This document shows positions 34,392-46,449 of a stretch of DNA of 64,000 bases, one piece after another; positions within the stretch are counted from its first letter, which is position 1; each line of letters starts with the position of its first letter. The position numbers and the translations under genes are program-made. The DNA is from Uranotaenia lowii (taxonomy: Eukaryota; Arthropoda; Insecta; Diptera; Culicidae), in contig NC_073693.1 of the NCBI RefSeq assembly GCF_029784155.1, positions 109,306,683 to 109,370,682 of the forward strand, in the 5' to 3' direction. Below the pieces are notes generated by a model. That model searched no databases. It had not been told where the DNA came from and was given only the letters and a program-made list of their open reading frames with translations.

Positions 34392-35735
34392 ATGGGGAAA
34401 GTCATCGGCCGGTGAAAAAGCCGGAAGAAAAAGAATTACCGAACCTAATTCTGGTCCATCGGCAAAAAAAGTTGAAACTTTCAACTCATTCGATGTCGTT
34501 AATAACATCGGTGATAAGGAAATATTCATATTCAAATCTGATAAGAGTTATAAGAAACCTTCTTCTTCTTATTCTCTTGAAAATGAAAAGGTCACGATTC
34601 CCGACAGCAAAGCCTTTCGGAACAAAATCGTAAGTTCCGTCAAGGATGCGAGGATTTCTTTTCAGATAGAACAAAGGGGAACTGCTCGTATATTGGCGGA
34701 GACTCGTATTTGAATATTAAAAAGCACAATTTTTGTTACCTTAGACACTAAAAGTGATCGTCCATTTAAAGTTGTACTTCGTGGTCTCACCGGCGACCAG
34801 ACACCGGATTGCATCACAACCGAATTAATTCCTTTGTTAGGGTTTTCTCCGATTCAATTAATTCAGATGAGAAAAAGGACCAAGACGAATAATACCAGTA
34901 GTGATAGTTTTTCTTCTGAGCCTTTTTGATCAATTTAATATAATATAATTTGCAAATTCTGGAAAACGCTCGTCTCATGTTTCATTGTCGAGTCAAATTT
35001 GAACCATTTAGGAAAACTTCTACCAATTTTCTTCAAAATTTTACGCAATGTCGTCGTTGTCAAGCTTTTTGCCACGGCACTTAAAATTGTAGAATGATTG
35101 TCAGATGCATGCTTTGTGGCTTATTCGATCATGAAAAATCTAAATGTCTTTTTGGTGGTAATAAACCACAATCAGAATTCTTCACGTGTGCGAATTGCGC
35201 AGGTTATCATTCCTCCAATTCTATAGACTGCCCCGTGAGGGCAAAAAATATTTCATCTGGGAAAAATTCCAAAGTTGTCAGAAAATTTTCTACAACTCCT
35301 TTCTTTATCTTGCCTTCACACGTCGGGCCGACAAACAATCTGCCTGCTCGCGGTCAGCCTCGGTCTACCTTGGAATCACGTCTTGGTAATGCTCGAAGTG
35401 ATTCCAATGTTACTTGGGCTGATTCAGCACCACAGACTCCTGGTTCTCAGAGGTGGTTTAAAATGGACTGCCTGCTACGGGTATAAATAACTAATGGTTA
35501 AACACCAAGTCTCAACGCACATGCGATGGCTTGGGAAACTCCTAGAAATCTAAATAACTTCTCTTATTCATTTTCTGATCCTAACAATTTTGTAGATTTG
35601 GGTGAAACTACTGAAGATAAATTGAAATTTTTGCATCAAAATTTAATGGAAATGATGCAACTTATGTTGATAGAAAATACTAAGCTTTACAAACTTCTTT
35701 TAATTATGCTAACAACATGATTATGACTTTACGTT
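34392..35735 (+). pseudogene. Jockey ORF1 (gag-like), copy 1, broken
   Basis: The start ATG at 34392 corresponds to that of copy 2. Frameshifts and stops break the N-terminal half. The readable part at 35094-35486 contains the second zinc knuckle CMLCGLFDHEKSKC and the third, CANCAGYHSSNSIDC. The role in the family is a nucleic-acid-binding protein that coats element RNA. Confidence 0.8.
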
Positions 35736-35756
35736 CCAAACAGATTTTTAAGTATT

Positions 35757-36624
35757 ATGAATATGAACGCTAGATATTTGCTGGCTAACCAAGATGAATT
35801 CTTTTTATTTTTGAAAACTCAAAACACACATATTGCTGCCATCACTGAAACTTTTTTAAAGCCAGACAATAACTTGAAAAGTAATGCTTTCCTTAAAATT
35901 TTACGAAATGATCGACTTGATCGACAAGGTGGGGGTGTAGCTATTGTCATCAATAGTCGTCTCAAATTTAGACTTCTTCTTTCTTTTAATACAAAAGTCT
36001 TAGAAACAATTGGAATTGAATTAGAAACTTCTATGGGGAAAATTATAATTGTTGCCGCATATTTGCCTTTTCAATGCAGCGGTGAACAGAAAAATTTTTT
36101 GAAGGGAGATGTACAAAAACTCACCAGAAATAAATCTATTTTTTTTTATTATTATTGGTGACTTAAATGCAAAACACCGATCTTGGAATAATATTTCATC
36201 AAATTCTAATGAGAATATTTTGTTTAATGACTGCTCTGCAGGTTATTATACTGTTGAATATCCTAATGGGCATACTTGTTTTTCTTCAATTAGAAATCCC
36301 TCCACAATTGATTTGGATTTAACGGATTTAGGCGAGCATTGTAGTCAATTAGTTACTCATGGGGACCTCGATTCAGACCACCTTCCAGTAACATTTTCTT
36401 TATCCCAAAGTCCCATTGAAAACCCTTTAAAATCAACTTTTGACTTTCAAAAGGCTAACTAGGAGCAATATAAGAATTTTATTGAACGTAATTTAGATGT
36501 AAACGTTCCACTGAATTCATTAGAAGATATTGATTTGGCTGTAGAAAATTTAACAACTACAATAGTCAATGCTAAAGCCGCTTCAATACCTAGAGTTAAA
36601 CATAAATTTAATCAACCTTTGAAT
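35757..36624 (+). pseudogene. Jockey ORF2 endonuclease part, copy 1
   Basis: The frame at 35757-36161 encodes an apurinic-like endonuclease start (NARYLLANQDE, then AITETFLKPDN and GGGVAIVINSRL). A shifted frame continues with the catalytic-type GDLNAKHRSWNN at about 36160 and DSDHLPVTF near 36370. It ends at a TAG at 36460-36462, also present in copy 2, with ORF2-like sequence continuing after it. The start region around the copy 2 ATG is deleted here. The reverse transcriptase is absent. Confidence 0.8.
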
Positions 36625-36800
36625 CTTCCATCTGTACCGTTGAGCCGTCAACACGTACGCCGGAGCATCGTATCGTTGCTGTGTACCTGCAGGAACATTT
36701 TACATCATTTATTTTTTCCTTACCTGTATTTCAATCAGCACTTTCAGTGCTAAAATTTTTTTCATTTTCTTTTATTCATATTTTCTCTTTTCTTTCCAGC
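36625..36800 (+). promoter_or_regulatory. Jockey 5' UTR, copy 2
   Basis: It matches the copy 1 UTR, including the GTTGAGCCGTCAAC hairpin and the pyrimidine tract ending TTTCCAG before the ATG. The donor-like word of copy 1 is changed to GTACCT. It should hold the internal pol II promoter. Confidence 0.5.
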
Positions 36801-38234
36801 ATGGGGAAGTCTTCGGCCGGCTCAAGGGCCGGAAGAAAACGGATTGCTGAACCTAATCCAGGGCCATCTGCCAAAAAAGTTGAAATTTCCAATTCATTCG
36901 ATGTCCTTCATAACATCGGTGATGAGGAAATATTCATATTTAATTCTGATAAGATTACTAAGAAACCTTCTTCTTCTTCTTATACTCTTAAAAACGAAAA
37001 GATTCCACCAATAACGGTCACGATTCCTGACTTCAATGCCTTTCGAAAAGAAATCGTTACTTCCGTCAAGGATGTGAAGATTTCTTTTCAGATCGGTCGA
37101 AGGGGAACTGCTCGTATATTGGCGGAATCTTTTAATGATTTTCAAAAAATTTTAAATTATTTGAATAATAAAAAACACCATTTTTTTACGTACGACACTA
37201 GAGGTGATCGTCCATTTAAAGTTGTACTTCGTGGTCTCACTGGCGATCAGACACCGGATGAGATCACAAATGAATTAAATTCTTTGTTAGGTTTTTCTCC
37301 AATTCAAGTAATTCAAATGAGAAAAAGAACCAACACGAATAATACCAGTAGTGTTGGTTTTGCTCCTGAACTTTATTTGATCCATTTTTAAAAGGATCAG
37401 GTTAATAATTTGAAAATTTTGGAAAAGGCTCGTCTTATGTTTCATTGTCGAGTAAAATTTGAACCTTTTCGTAAATCCCATACCAATTTTTTACAAAATA
37501 TTACGCAATGTCGTCGTTGTCAAGCTTTTTGTCATGGCACTAAAAATTGTAGAATAAATGCCAGATGCATGTTTTGCGGCTCATTCGATCATGAAAAATC
37601 TAAATGCCTTTTTGGTGGTGATAAGCCAAAAACAGAATTTTTTAAGTGTGCGAATTGCGCAGGTAATCATTCCTCGAATTCTCTAGATTGTCCCGTTAGG
37701 GCAAAAATTGTTGCTTCTAGGAAAAATCCCAAAGTTTCCAGAAAAGTTTCTTCTCCTCCTTCCTCTTTTTCGTCTACACACGTCAGACCGGCAAACAACC
37801 TGCCTGTTCGCAGTCAGCCTCGGCCTACATTGGAATCACGGCTGGGTAATACCCGAAGTGATTTTAATGTTACCTGGGCTGATTCTGCGCCACAGACTCG
37901 TTGTTTATCGTTCTCAGAGGTGGTTGAAAATGGGTTGCCCTCTTCAGGTTTAACTAATAAAAATGGGAAAAACCCAAGTCTCAACGTTCATGCGAAGGCT
38001 TGGGAAAATCCCCGAAATTCAAATACTTGTTCTTCTCCTTCATTTTCTGATTCTAACAATTTTGTTGATTTGGGTGAGATTACTGAGGAAAAATTAAAAT
38101 TTTTGCATCAAAATTTAATGGAAATGATGCAACTTATGTTGAAAGCAAATTCAATGTTTGAAGCTTTCCAAACTTCTTTTAATTATGCTAACAAAATTAT
38201 TATGACTTTACGATTCCCTCATGGATCCAAATAG
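36801..38234 (+). pseudogene. Jockey ORF1 (gag-like), copy 2, one in-frame stop
   Basis: The frame starts at ATG 36801 (MGKSSAGSRAG) and runs to TAG at 38232-38234. A single TAA at 37389-37391 is the only interruption. Three zinc knuckles follow: CRRCQAFCHGTKNC (from 37509), CMFCGSFDHEKSKC (from 37566) and CANCAGNHSSNSLDC (from 37647). They fit C-x2-C-x4-H-x4-C twice and C-x2-C-x3-H-x6-C. In the family this protein binds element RNA and helps target it to the nucleus. The C-terminal part is serine-rich and low in complexity. Confidence 0.9.
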
Positions 38235-40856
38235 ATGTTTAAATATTATGAATTGGAACGCTAGATCTTTGCTGGCTAACCAAGACGAGTTCTTTTTATT
38301 TTTGAAAACTCAAAACATACATATTGCTGCCATCACTGAAACTTTTTTAAAGCCAGACAATAACTTGAAAAGCAATGCTTTCTTTAAAATTTTACGAAAT
38401 GATCGACTTGATCGACAAGGTGGGGGTGTAGCTATTGTCATCAATAGTCGTCTCAAATTTAGACTTCTTCCTTCTTTCAGTACAAAAGTCTTAGAAACAA
38501 TTGGAATAGAATTAGAAACTTCTATGGGGAAAATTATAATTGTTGCCGCATATTTGCCTTTTCAATGTAGCGGTGAACAGAAAAATTTTTTGAAGGGAGA
38601 TTTACATAAACTCACCAGAAATAAATCTAATTTTTTATTATTGGTGAAAAAATGCAAAACACCGATCTTGGAATAATATTTCATCAAATTCAAATGGGAA
38701 TATTTTGTTTAATGACTGCTCTGCAGGTTATTATACTGTTGAATATCCTAATGGGCATACTTGTTTTTCTTCAATTAGAAATCCCTCCACAATTGATTTA
38801 GTTCTAACGGATTTAGGCGAGCATTGTAGTCAATTAGTTACTCATGCGGACCTCGATTCAGACCACCTTCCAGTAACATTTTCTTTATCCCAAAGTCCCA
38901 TTGAAAACCCTTTAAAATCAACTTTTAACTAGGAGCAATATAAGAATTTTATTGAACGTAATTTAGATGTAAACGTTCCACTGAATTCAATAGAAGACAT
39001 TGATTTGGCTGTAGAAAATAAGACAACTTCAATAGTCAATGCTAAAGCCGCTTCAATACTTAAAGTTAAACATAAATTGATTCAACCTTTGATCGATGAT
39101 GATCTTCAGTTTTTGATACGACTGAAAAATATTCGTCGACGCCAATATCATCCTTATTTGAAATTTATTTATTGCGACCTTCAAAAAGAGATCAAACGTC
39201 GTTTAAATTTATTGGTAATGAAAATTTTGCAAAAGCAGTAGAGGACATAAAACCCTACTCGAAGCCGTTTTGGAAATTAACTAAAATTCTGAAAAGCCCA
39301 AAAAGCCAATTCCTACTTTGAAAGATGGAGATAAATTTCTTTTAACTAAGGCAGAAAAAGTTCAAAAATTAGCCCAACAATTTGAGTCTGCTCATGATTT
39401 TAATTTAAACGTTGTAAATCCAATTGGTGATCGAATTTCCCTAGAATTTGATGATATTCTTTCTAAACAAAAGGTATTTGGAAGTTCTTGTGAGACAAAT
39501 ATTGATGAATTTAAATTGATTTTGAATTTAAAAATATGAAAGCTCCGGCGGAAGATGGGATTTTTTATATTCTGATTAAAAATTTGCCTGAAAGCACTTT
39601 TAATTTTTAAGTGAAAATCTTCAATAAATGTTTTCACTTGGCTTATTTTCCAAATAAATGGAAAAATGCCAAAGTAACTCCAATTTTGAAACCTGGAAAA
39701 AGTGCTTCAGAGCCTTCAAGTTATCGACCAATTAGTTTGCTTCCTTCTTTAAGTAAACTATTTGAGAGAGTAATTTTGAATAGAATGATGGTTCACATTA
39801 ATCAGAATACTATTTTCCCTGATGAACAATTTGGTTTTCGTCGTGGACATTCTACTACACATCAACTTTTGAGTGTAACTAATATGATTAACGCTAGCAA
39901 ATCTGAAGGTTATTCAACTGGTGGTGCTCTTCTAGATATTGAAAAAGCTTTTGACAGTGTTTGGCACAAAAGTTTAGTAGCTAAATTAGCTCGATTTGAT
40001 TTTCCTGTGTATCTCACCAAAATAATTCAAATTTTTTTTTGACTAGCCGAACCTTACAAGTAAGCTATCAAAATTCATGCTCTGAAAGGACACCTATTAG
40101 AGTTGGTGTCCCTCAGGGCAGTATACTTGGGCCAATTTTATACAATATTTTTACTTCTGATCTTCCTGATGTACCAGAAGAAAAGGTAGAAGATTATTTT
40201 CTGATGATACTTTGCTTTCAGTCAAAGGTTGAAATTTACGGGTGGTACGCAGTAGATTGCAACAAAATTTAAATTCCTTTTTGAATACTTGAAAATGTGA
40301 AAAATTTCTCCTAACGCTTCCAAAACTCTACTTATTTTATTTCCCCATAAGCCAAGAGCAAATTTTTTAAAACCCAATGAAAATCATTCCATAAATTTTA
40401 ACGGGGTTTCATTAGAATGGTCTGATCACGTGAAGTACTTGGGACTTACACTTGATCGGAATCTTACTTTTAAAAATCACATTGAAGATATCCTAAATCT
40501 AAATGTAATAAATAAGTACACAAAACTTACTTATTCTCTCATCAACAGGGAATCCAGATTGTGCCTGAAAAATAAAATGCTCATCTACAAACAAGTGTTC
40601 CTATCAGCAATTCCGATTTGGTCTAACTGCTACGCGACAAAGAAGAAAGCCACCCAGAGGATTAAGAACAATGTTCTTAAAATGATTTTGCGGCTTCCAT
40701 CGGCTTGGCTTGGCAGCGGCTTGGCACAGCACCGAAGATTTTCATCGGTTTGCGGGCATTAAATCGATCGAAGAGAGGGCCAATAAAATCATCTCTAACT
40801 TCAGAGGAAAATCGATGCAGTCTTCCATCGGAGAGATTCGTTCTCATTATAATTAG
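38221..40856 (+). pseudogene. Jockey ORF2 (endonuclease plus reverse transcriptase), copy 2
   Basis: The start ATG at 38221 overlaps the end of ORF1. The endonuclease runs to about 38630 (AITETFLKPDN, GGGVAIVINSRL). A small deletion then destroys the GDLNAKH motif kept in copy 1. A TAG follows at 38930-38932, then the linker. Reverse transcriptase motifs are KVTPILKPGK, SYRPISLLPSLSKLFERV, FGFRRGHSTTHQL, DIEKAFDSVWH, VGVPQGSILGP and an altered FSDD box near 40198-40209. A C-terminal part (40430-40762) leads to a final TAG at 40854-40856. Frameshifts and stops make it non-functional. Confidence 0.9.
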
Positions 40857-40990
40857 TTAAATTTTGGGATAGTTTCTAGTTATACATTTGAAAAAAATTT
40901 TGACATTACAGGATGTCCTCTTAAATTAATATACTTGATTGCGCTCAGCAAATTTAAGTCGGATTAATAATGTTTTAGTATAAAGTAAAC

Positions 40991-43036
40991 TATAGGGCTC
41001 TGAACAGTTCATTATTGAGCTGAACACCTAACCCTTCGTTTCATAAAGTAACAAATTTGCAACAATTAATGTATGGAAAAAGTGAAAAATCCTATTTAAT
41101 TTTATTTTTTTTTTCTTGATGTACTCATCATTTCTAACTGAAAAAAATGATTTTTAAGGAAAAATAAAAAATCATGAAATGAAGGGCAAATTAAATATAA
41201 AGAAGTCATATAAATCTAATGATGAATTGGTACAAATAAAGACTTTGGAAGTATCGATAAGAATTTTTGATTTTATGCTGAGTAGAATGCTTTTTAATCG
41301 CTAAATAAAGCGGAATAAGCTAAATACTTATAAGGATGAAAAGGTTTTAGTCTTGCAGTTTCTGAAGAGCGATTAGATTATATTTCTAGATTTGAGAGAA
41401 CTCTATAAGTTCAATCTTAAAAAGATATCGATCCGATATTGGAGTTTACTGTATCACAAATTTAAAAAAAGTATGGATTGATGTCACAAATTAAAGAATA
41501 ACGGCAAAAAAGTTGTTTTCGAGAAAACGCACTCGAATGTTTTCGGCTTGCATTTTTAGAAAATTGCTAGTTATCGTTTGATCAAAAAAGTCTGGAAATT
41601 GATTTTTTTTAAACTTATACCTCCTTGACTCCAAACGCCTGAAATGTGATTGGCTGATTGAAACTCAACTCCTTCTGACTGTTTGTTAGCTAATAGTATT
41701 AAGAGATAAGTTTATAAGATCCTATGCTGAATCTATACCCTAAATCTAACCAAAAACCCATAACATTCAGAGAAGCGTGACTCCGTCGATGCCAATCGTT
41801 CAACTTTTCAATCCTTCCCGTCAACAGGAACAGCACAACAAGCCGGATATCCTTTACCGATTTGTCGCCGTCCAATAAGAAGGAACATGTGCGCACAGCA
41901 TAAGCGGGCCAACTCCATCCCGAAAGGCTTTACGACTTTACGCGTTTCCCTTTTACGATCGTTACGACGACGCACGGACTGAAGGTGATCGTCATGATGA
42001 TCAAGCGCTTCAGCTCAAAAAGGGTTTCAGGGAATATTTTCACGCACGCGCATGCATCCGATTCGACTAACGCTCTCTTGCTCAGCTGCATTAATATTTG
42101 CGTTACGTGACATCCGCAAGCCTGAACAGCAGCAGATGGCGGCCGAGGTTTGCTTTTCAAAAACAAAACCGATGATTCGGTTTGCTGGCTGGAGATTTGT
42201 GTTAATTATTTTTTCTTTAACCGATGGATACGGATGCCGGAAATCTTCAGCCGCCGCCGCCAGTTGAATTTAACAGTCGGCCGGTTATTGATAGGAAACG
42301 GGCTGCAGATGCGTGAATTAGCATTCCAGTTCATTGAAATCCTATGAACTGGTTAGGGTAAGGTTACCAGAATTTTAACCGAACTAACTTATATAAATAC
42401 CTGGCCTAATTTAGGCATTCGATTTCAAAATTTTCGACAAAAAATCCGGACAATATCTGGGATAATTTGTCAAACTTAGGGATTTCCCAACAAAATCAAG
42501 AAAAAAACCTGAAAAAATATGTTTTCATCAAAACTTATCAGCAGATTTTGGGCTTCCAAAAAACTTTTCATGACTATTTTAAAAAAAAACCTTCGTTTAG
42601 AATGCATAAATAAAACTTTTTTTATAAAACAATTTTTTTAGTTTGAAGTTGGCGAAAAAAAAAATTGACTGCTTCTAAACTTTGTGATAAATATCCAGAT
42701 AAAACCGGCCAACCTGACAAGCTTAGGTTAGGACGATTTTGTCTGTTATTGAATTCGGTTCTTGAGAATAAAGTTACTTCAGAATCTTAATAAAGAAAGA
42801 AATGAAGAATTCAAAATTGGTTTCAGAAAAACTTGGAAGAAAGCTTGCAATCAAAATCATCAGATTCTTAGAAATTCATACACTAAGCGATAGCGTTAAA
42901 ATGGGTTTCCCTAATAAAGACTTCTAAAAAAACGCAAAAAAAAAATCTCGCAGTTCCAGCAATTTTCATAAAGGGTCTGAGCCTCCGAGATCGAGCTGGG
43001 TGATAAGAAACGGGATCAAAATTTAAATTCAGATAG
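40991..43036. other. No gene recognised; GC-richer island at about 41880-42340
   Basis: The first part is AT-rich. The island near 41880-42340 has many ACGACG and CGCACGCG words and looks low-copy. The dispersed CCGG-type segment at 42410-42730 follows. Confidence 0.4.
42410..42730. repeat. Copy of the CCGGG-type dispersed segment
   Basis: It aligns by eye with about 25860-26180 through AAATCAAGAAAAAAACCTG, the TTTTCATCAAAACTTATC block and the GGCTTCCAAAAAAC block. Confidence 0.55.
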
Positions 43037-44535
43037 CAGGGTGGCCAGCGAGTTTCCATTTTCAAATTCCCGTTTTTTCCCGGTTTTTCGATCGAGATTT
43101 CATTCCCAGTTTTGAAATACATGAATGTGATAATCAGGATTTTTTTTAAAACCAAATAAGCCTTTTTTCAATTTAAAAGTAAGAATTTTCTGATAACGAT
43201 GATGTTTGTTGGGATTTTTACCAGAAAAAAGTTCAAACAAAGGATTAAGAAAATAATTGAGGCCCTTAGAATAAGAGGGATGACTAATTTTGTGTTAAGT
43301 ATAAATAACAATCGATACTTCATATCTCGATCTACTTATTTATTCAAGAATTTTCGATTTATTAAAAACGATGATGTTCCAATTAAAAATTACTTTATCG
43401 CACACAGAATTTGACCATTGAGTTCTGGTTTCTGAATTATGAAATTTGAAATATAATCATCAACGATGAATTTTGAGTGACATAAGAATCTATAAAATCA
43501 ATTTAAACCATTTTAAGTTTGGATTCATGATTCAAATTTTAACTGATAAGTACTGATTGATATTCTAATTTAATTTTTTTCTCTGCAATTTTGAAACAGA
43601 ATCCGCTAAATTCTATTTCTCTTATTATTCTAAAATTTCGATTCGCCATAAATACTGAGTGAGCTTGAACCTGAGTTCTAAGAGCTTGACTTTGGAAACT
43701 CTGAGTCTGAATTTGCCAGCCAACCAGAAAATTTGAATATCGTAATTCAAACTTCAAATTTGAAGTTCTAACACAAATTTTGAAAATTATTCTAAGGCTT
43801 GAATCTGCTTTTCAAATTCGCTTTTTTATTATGATAATGTCCTACTGTGATTAATAGCTCATAAATTTTACGATCTGTATTTTTTTAATTTTAATCAATA
43901 AAGAATGCGATTACCAGTAAAAGCGCAAAATGTTAAATAGAATCACACAAACATTTTGTATCTACCTTTCTAACTTTTGGGTATTTTTTTTACAAGTAAC
44001 ATGGTAGCCACTCATTTCGAACTTTTCTGTTTTCTCGCATTTATCCCCGCATAATCTTATGAATATATCTTATGAAAATTGAATTTATTTGTGAAAAACA
44101 AATTTTTCGAACATAAGAGAGATAAGTTCTTCGCGCTTTTGACGCTTGTCAAAAATTTGTAAATTTGTAAATGTGAAAAATAAGTAAATTAACAAAAAAA
44201 ACTCAATTATTTTGGAACTCGCACACTTCAGAGCACTAAAAGGTATGTATGTGCTACCTGAAAAATCTCGATTTTTCAAAAAATGATCGACTTTTGTCTA
44301 CATTTTCTTCATGGAATTTGGATCCCAATTTTACATCGCTTTTGAGAACAAAAAAATGATAATATGAATTAACTTTAGAAATTCAATTGGTCTATATAAG
44401 GGAAAAATGATCCATAAAGATTTTTTCCGGTTTTGATTTGAAAATCCCGGTTTTTTTCCCGGTTTTCTCGGTCCCATTTTCAATTCCCGGTTTATTCCCG
44501 GTTTTTCCGGTTTTCCCGATTCGCTGGCCACCCTG
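43037..44535. mobile_element. 1.5-kb TIR element, CAGGGTGGCCA family
   Basis: The ends are CAGGGTGGCCAGCGA and its exact complement (15 bp). Both subterminal regions contain runs of CCCGGTTTTT-type words. Flanks GATAG and AATAG are similar but not a clean duplication. Related ends occur at 51120/56527 and 53926/55707. No transposase frame. Confidence 0.8.
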
Positions 44536-45350
44536 AATAGGGATAGGAATCCTGAAATGTGATCCAGGATCAAGATTTAGGATAAGAATTCGAAATCAGA
44601 AACAATCCCGGGTTCATAATAAAATCCAAGATCAGGATACAAAACCTTTATTCGGATCTTGAATTCGGGAAAAGGATTCAGGATCTGAATCCAGATTTAA
44701 GATCCGGGAACAGAATCCGGAATCAGGATTGAAGATCCAGGATCATATTCTGGATCAGGATTCAGTCAGAACTTGGGATCCAGGATTCTGGTTCAGGATC
44801 TTCAGAAACTGGAAACCGAATCTTCAGAATCTGTCTGAGTTCTGGATAAGGATTAGGTACCAGGATTTAATATCCATTGCTCAGGATCAGGACCAAGTAA
44901 CCACTGAGTAATCACTTAGGAACCACTTAATTAGCATAAGAATCCGGAATCAGAATTTGGGGTCAGAATTCAAGGATCACTACCCAAGGTCAAATATCCA
45001 GTTGGGATCAGGATGCGAAAGCAAGGTCAACAATCAGGATATCCGCTCTGGATCATCAAGGATCCGAGATGATGGTTCGAATCCTGGATCTGATTGGTAT
45101 CAAGGATCAGCATCCATGGCCACAATCCAGAATCAAGACTTAGGATGCAGGATCAGCATTGAATACTCAGAATAACGGTCAGGTTAACAATCGATGAAAC
45201 CATTCAAAATTTCTAAAAAATGGCGATAACTTTTTTCACACAAATTTTAAACTGCAGTGTCAATAGAAAAGTTTGAGTTACGATCCTTATTTTCTCCCAA
45301 TTTTTACTCCAATTCATTGATAAGAATTCTCTTTTATAAAAAAAAAATCA
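44536..45350. repeat. GGATCA-rich degenerate repeat, left flank
   Basis: Words such as AGGATCAGGAT, GGATCCAGG and CCGGAATCAG recur irregularly without a fixed period. The same kind of sequence resumes at 46450-47100, beyond the 16-bp minisatellite. Confidence 0.7.
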
Positions 45351-45359
45351 TTAACGTGA

Positions 45360-46445
45360 GGCCATACGTCGTCAGGTCATCTAAGACATTATGCTCGTAG
45401 GTCGTTAGGATAAGCGTATGATAGGCATGTAGAACATCATGACAGTAGGAATTTGTCGCTTGGAGTTCATGTTGAAGCACGTCAGTCTGTAGGATGTCAG
45501 ACTTGAAGAACGTCAAATGTATTATATGTCAGTCCTGTGAGACGTAAGGCTTGTAGGAAACCAGGCCTGTAGAATGTCAAGCTGCAGACGTCAGGCCTGT
45601 AGGACGTCAGGCCTGTATAACGTCAGGCCTGTAGGACGTCAGGCCTGTGGGACGTCAGGCCTGTAGTACGTCAGGCCTGTAGGACGTCAGGCTTATAGGA
45701 CGTCAGGCTTATAGGACGTCAGGCCTGTAGGAATCCAGGCCTGTAGGACGTCAGGCCTGTAGGACGTCAGGCCTGTAGGACGTCAGGCCTGTAGGACGTC
45801 AGGCCTGTGGACGTCAGGCCTGTAGAACACATCAGGCCTGCAGGATTTCAAGCCTGCAGGACGTCAGGCCTGTAGGAAGTCAGGCTTGTAGGACGTCAGG
45901 CTTGTAGGACGTCAGGCCTGTAGGACGTCAGGCCTGTAGGATGTCAGGCCTGTAGGACGTCAGGCCTGTAGGACGTCAGGCCTGTAGGCCGTCAGGCCTG
46001 TAGGACGTCAGGCCTGTAGGACGTCAGGCCTGTAGGACGTCAGGCCTGTAGGACTTCAGGCCTGTAGGACGTCAGGCCTGTAGGACGTCAGGCCTGTAGG
46101 ACGTCAGGCCTGTAGGACGTCAGGCCTGTAGGACGTCAGGCCTGTTGGACGTCAGGACTGTAGGACGTCAGGCCTGTAGGACGTTAGGCCTGTAGGACGT
46201 CAGACCTGTAAGACGTTGGGCCTGTAGGACGTCAGGCATGTAGGATGTCAGGCCAGCAGGACATCAGGCCTGTATGATATCAGGTCTGCGGGACGTCAAG
46301 CATGTAAGAAGGCAAGTCTACAGGACGCCAGGTCTGTAGGAAGGTAAGTCTGGAGGACGTCAGGCCTGTAGGAAAGCAAGTCAGCAGAATGTCAGGCCTG
46401 GAGGAAAGCTGCAGACCTGTAGGACATCAAGCCTGTAGTACATCA
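45360..46445. repeat. 16-bp minisatellite GGACGTCAGGCCTGTA
   Basis: About 60 copies, regular in the middle (about 45590-46210) and degenerate at both margins. Each unit contains two six-base palindromes, GACGTC and AGGCCT. It is GC-rich in an AT-rich setting. Confidence 0.95.
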
Positions 46446-46449
46446 CCGA

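Larger units (their letters stand above)
34214..36624 (+). mobile_element. Jockey-clade retrotransposon copy 1, 3' half missing
   Basis: The 5' end CTTCCATCTGTACCGTTGAG matches that of copy 2 at 36625. The order is 5' UTR, gag-like ORF1 and the ORF2 endonuclease part. The element stops at 36624, exactly where copy 2 begins, before the reverse transcriptase. Loss of the 3' end is not what ordinary target-primed reverse transcription gives, which truncates 5' ends. Confidence 0.85.
36625..40990 (+). mobile_element. Jockey-clade retrotransposon copy 2, near full length
   Basis: The order is 5' UTR (36625-36800), ORF1, ORF2 with a 14-nt overlap, and a 3' UTR. It is inserted at, or joined to, the broken end of copy 1. 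The 3' boundary is uncertain: ORF2 remnants end at 40856 and no clear tail or target duplication was found, so 40990 is a guess. The copy is defective through a stop in ORF1 and several lesions in ORF2. Confidence 0.85.

Noticed and set aside
36700..36740. CTTACCTG on the plus strand as a third minus-strand ratchet point
   Set aside because: On the minus strand the sequence before CAG is not a pyrimidine tract, and it lies in the Jockey 5' UTR.
44250..44275. TTTTTCAG|GTAGCA on the minus strand as a ratchet point
   Set aside because: The pyrimidine tract is short and GTAGCA is a poor donor.
45360..46445. CRISPR-like array
   Set aside because: Units are contiguous 16-mers with no unique spacers, and the DNA is clearly eukaryotic.
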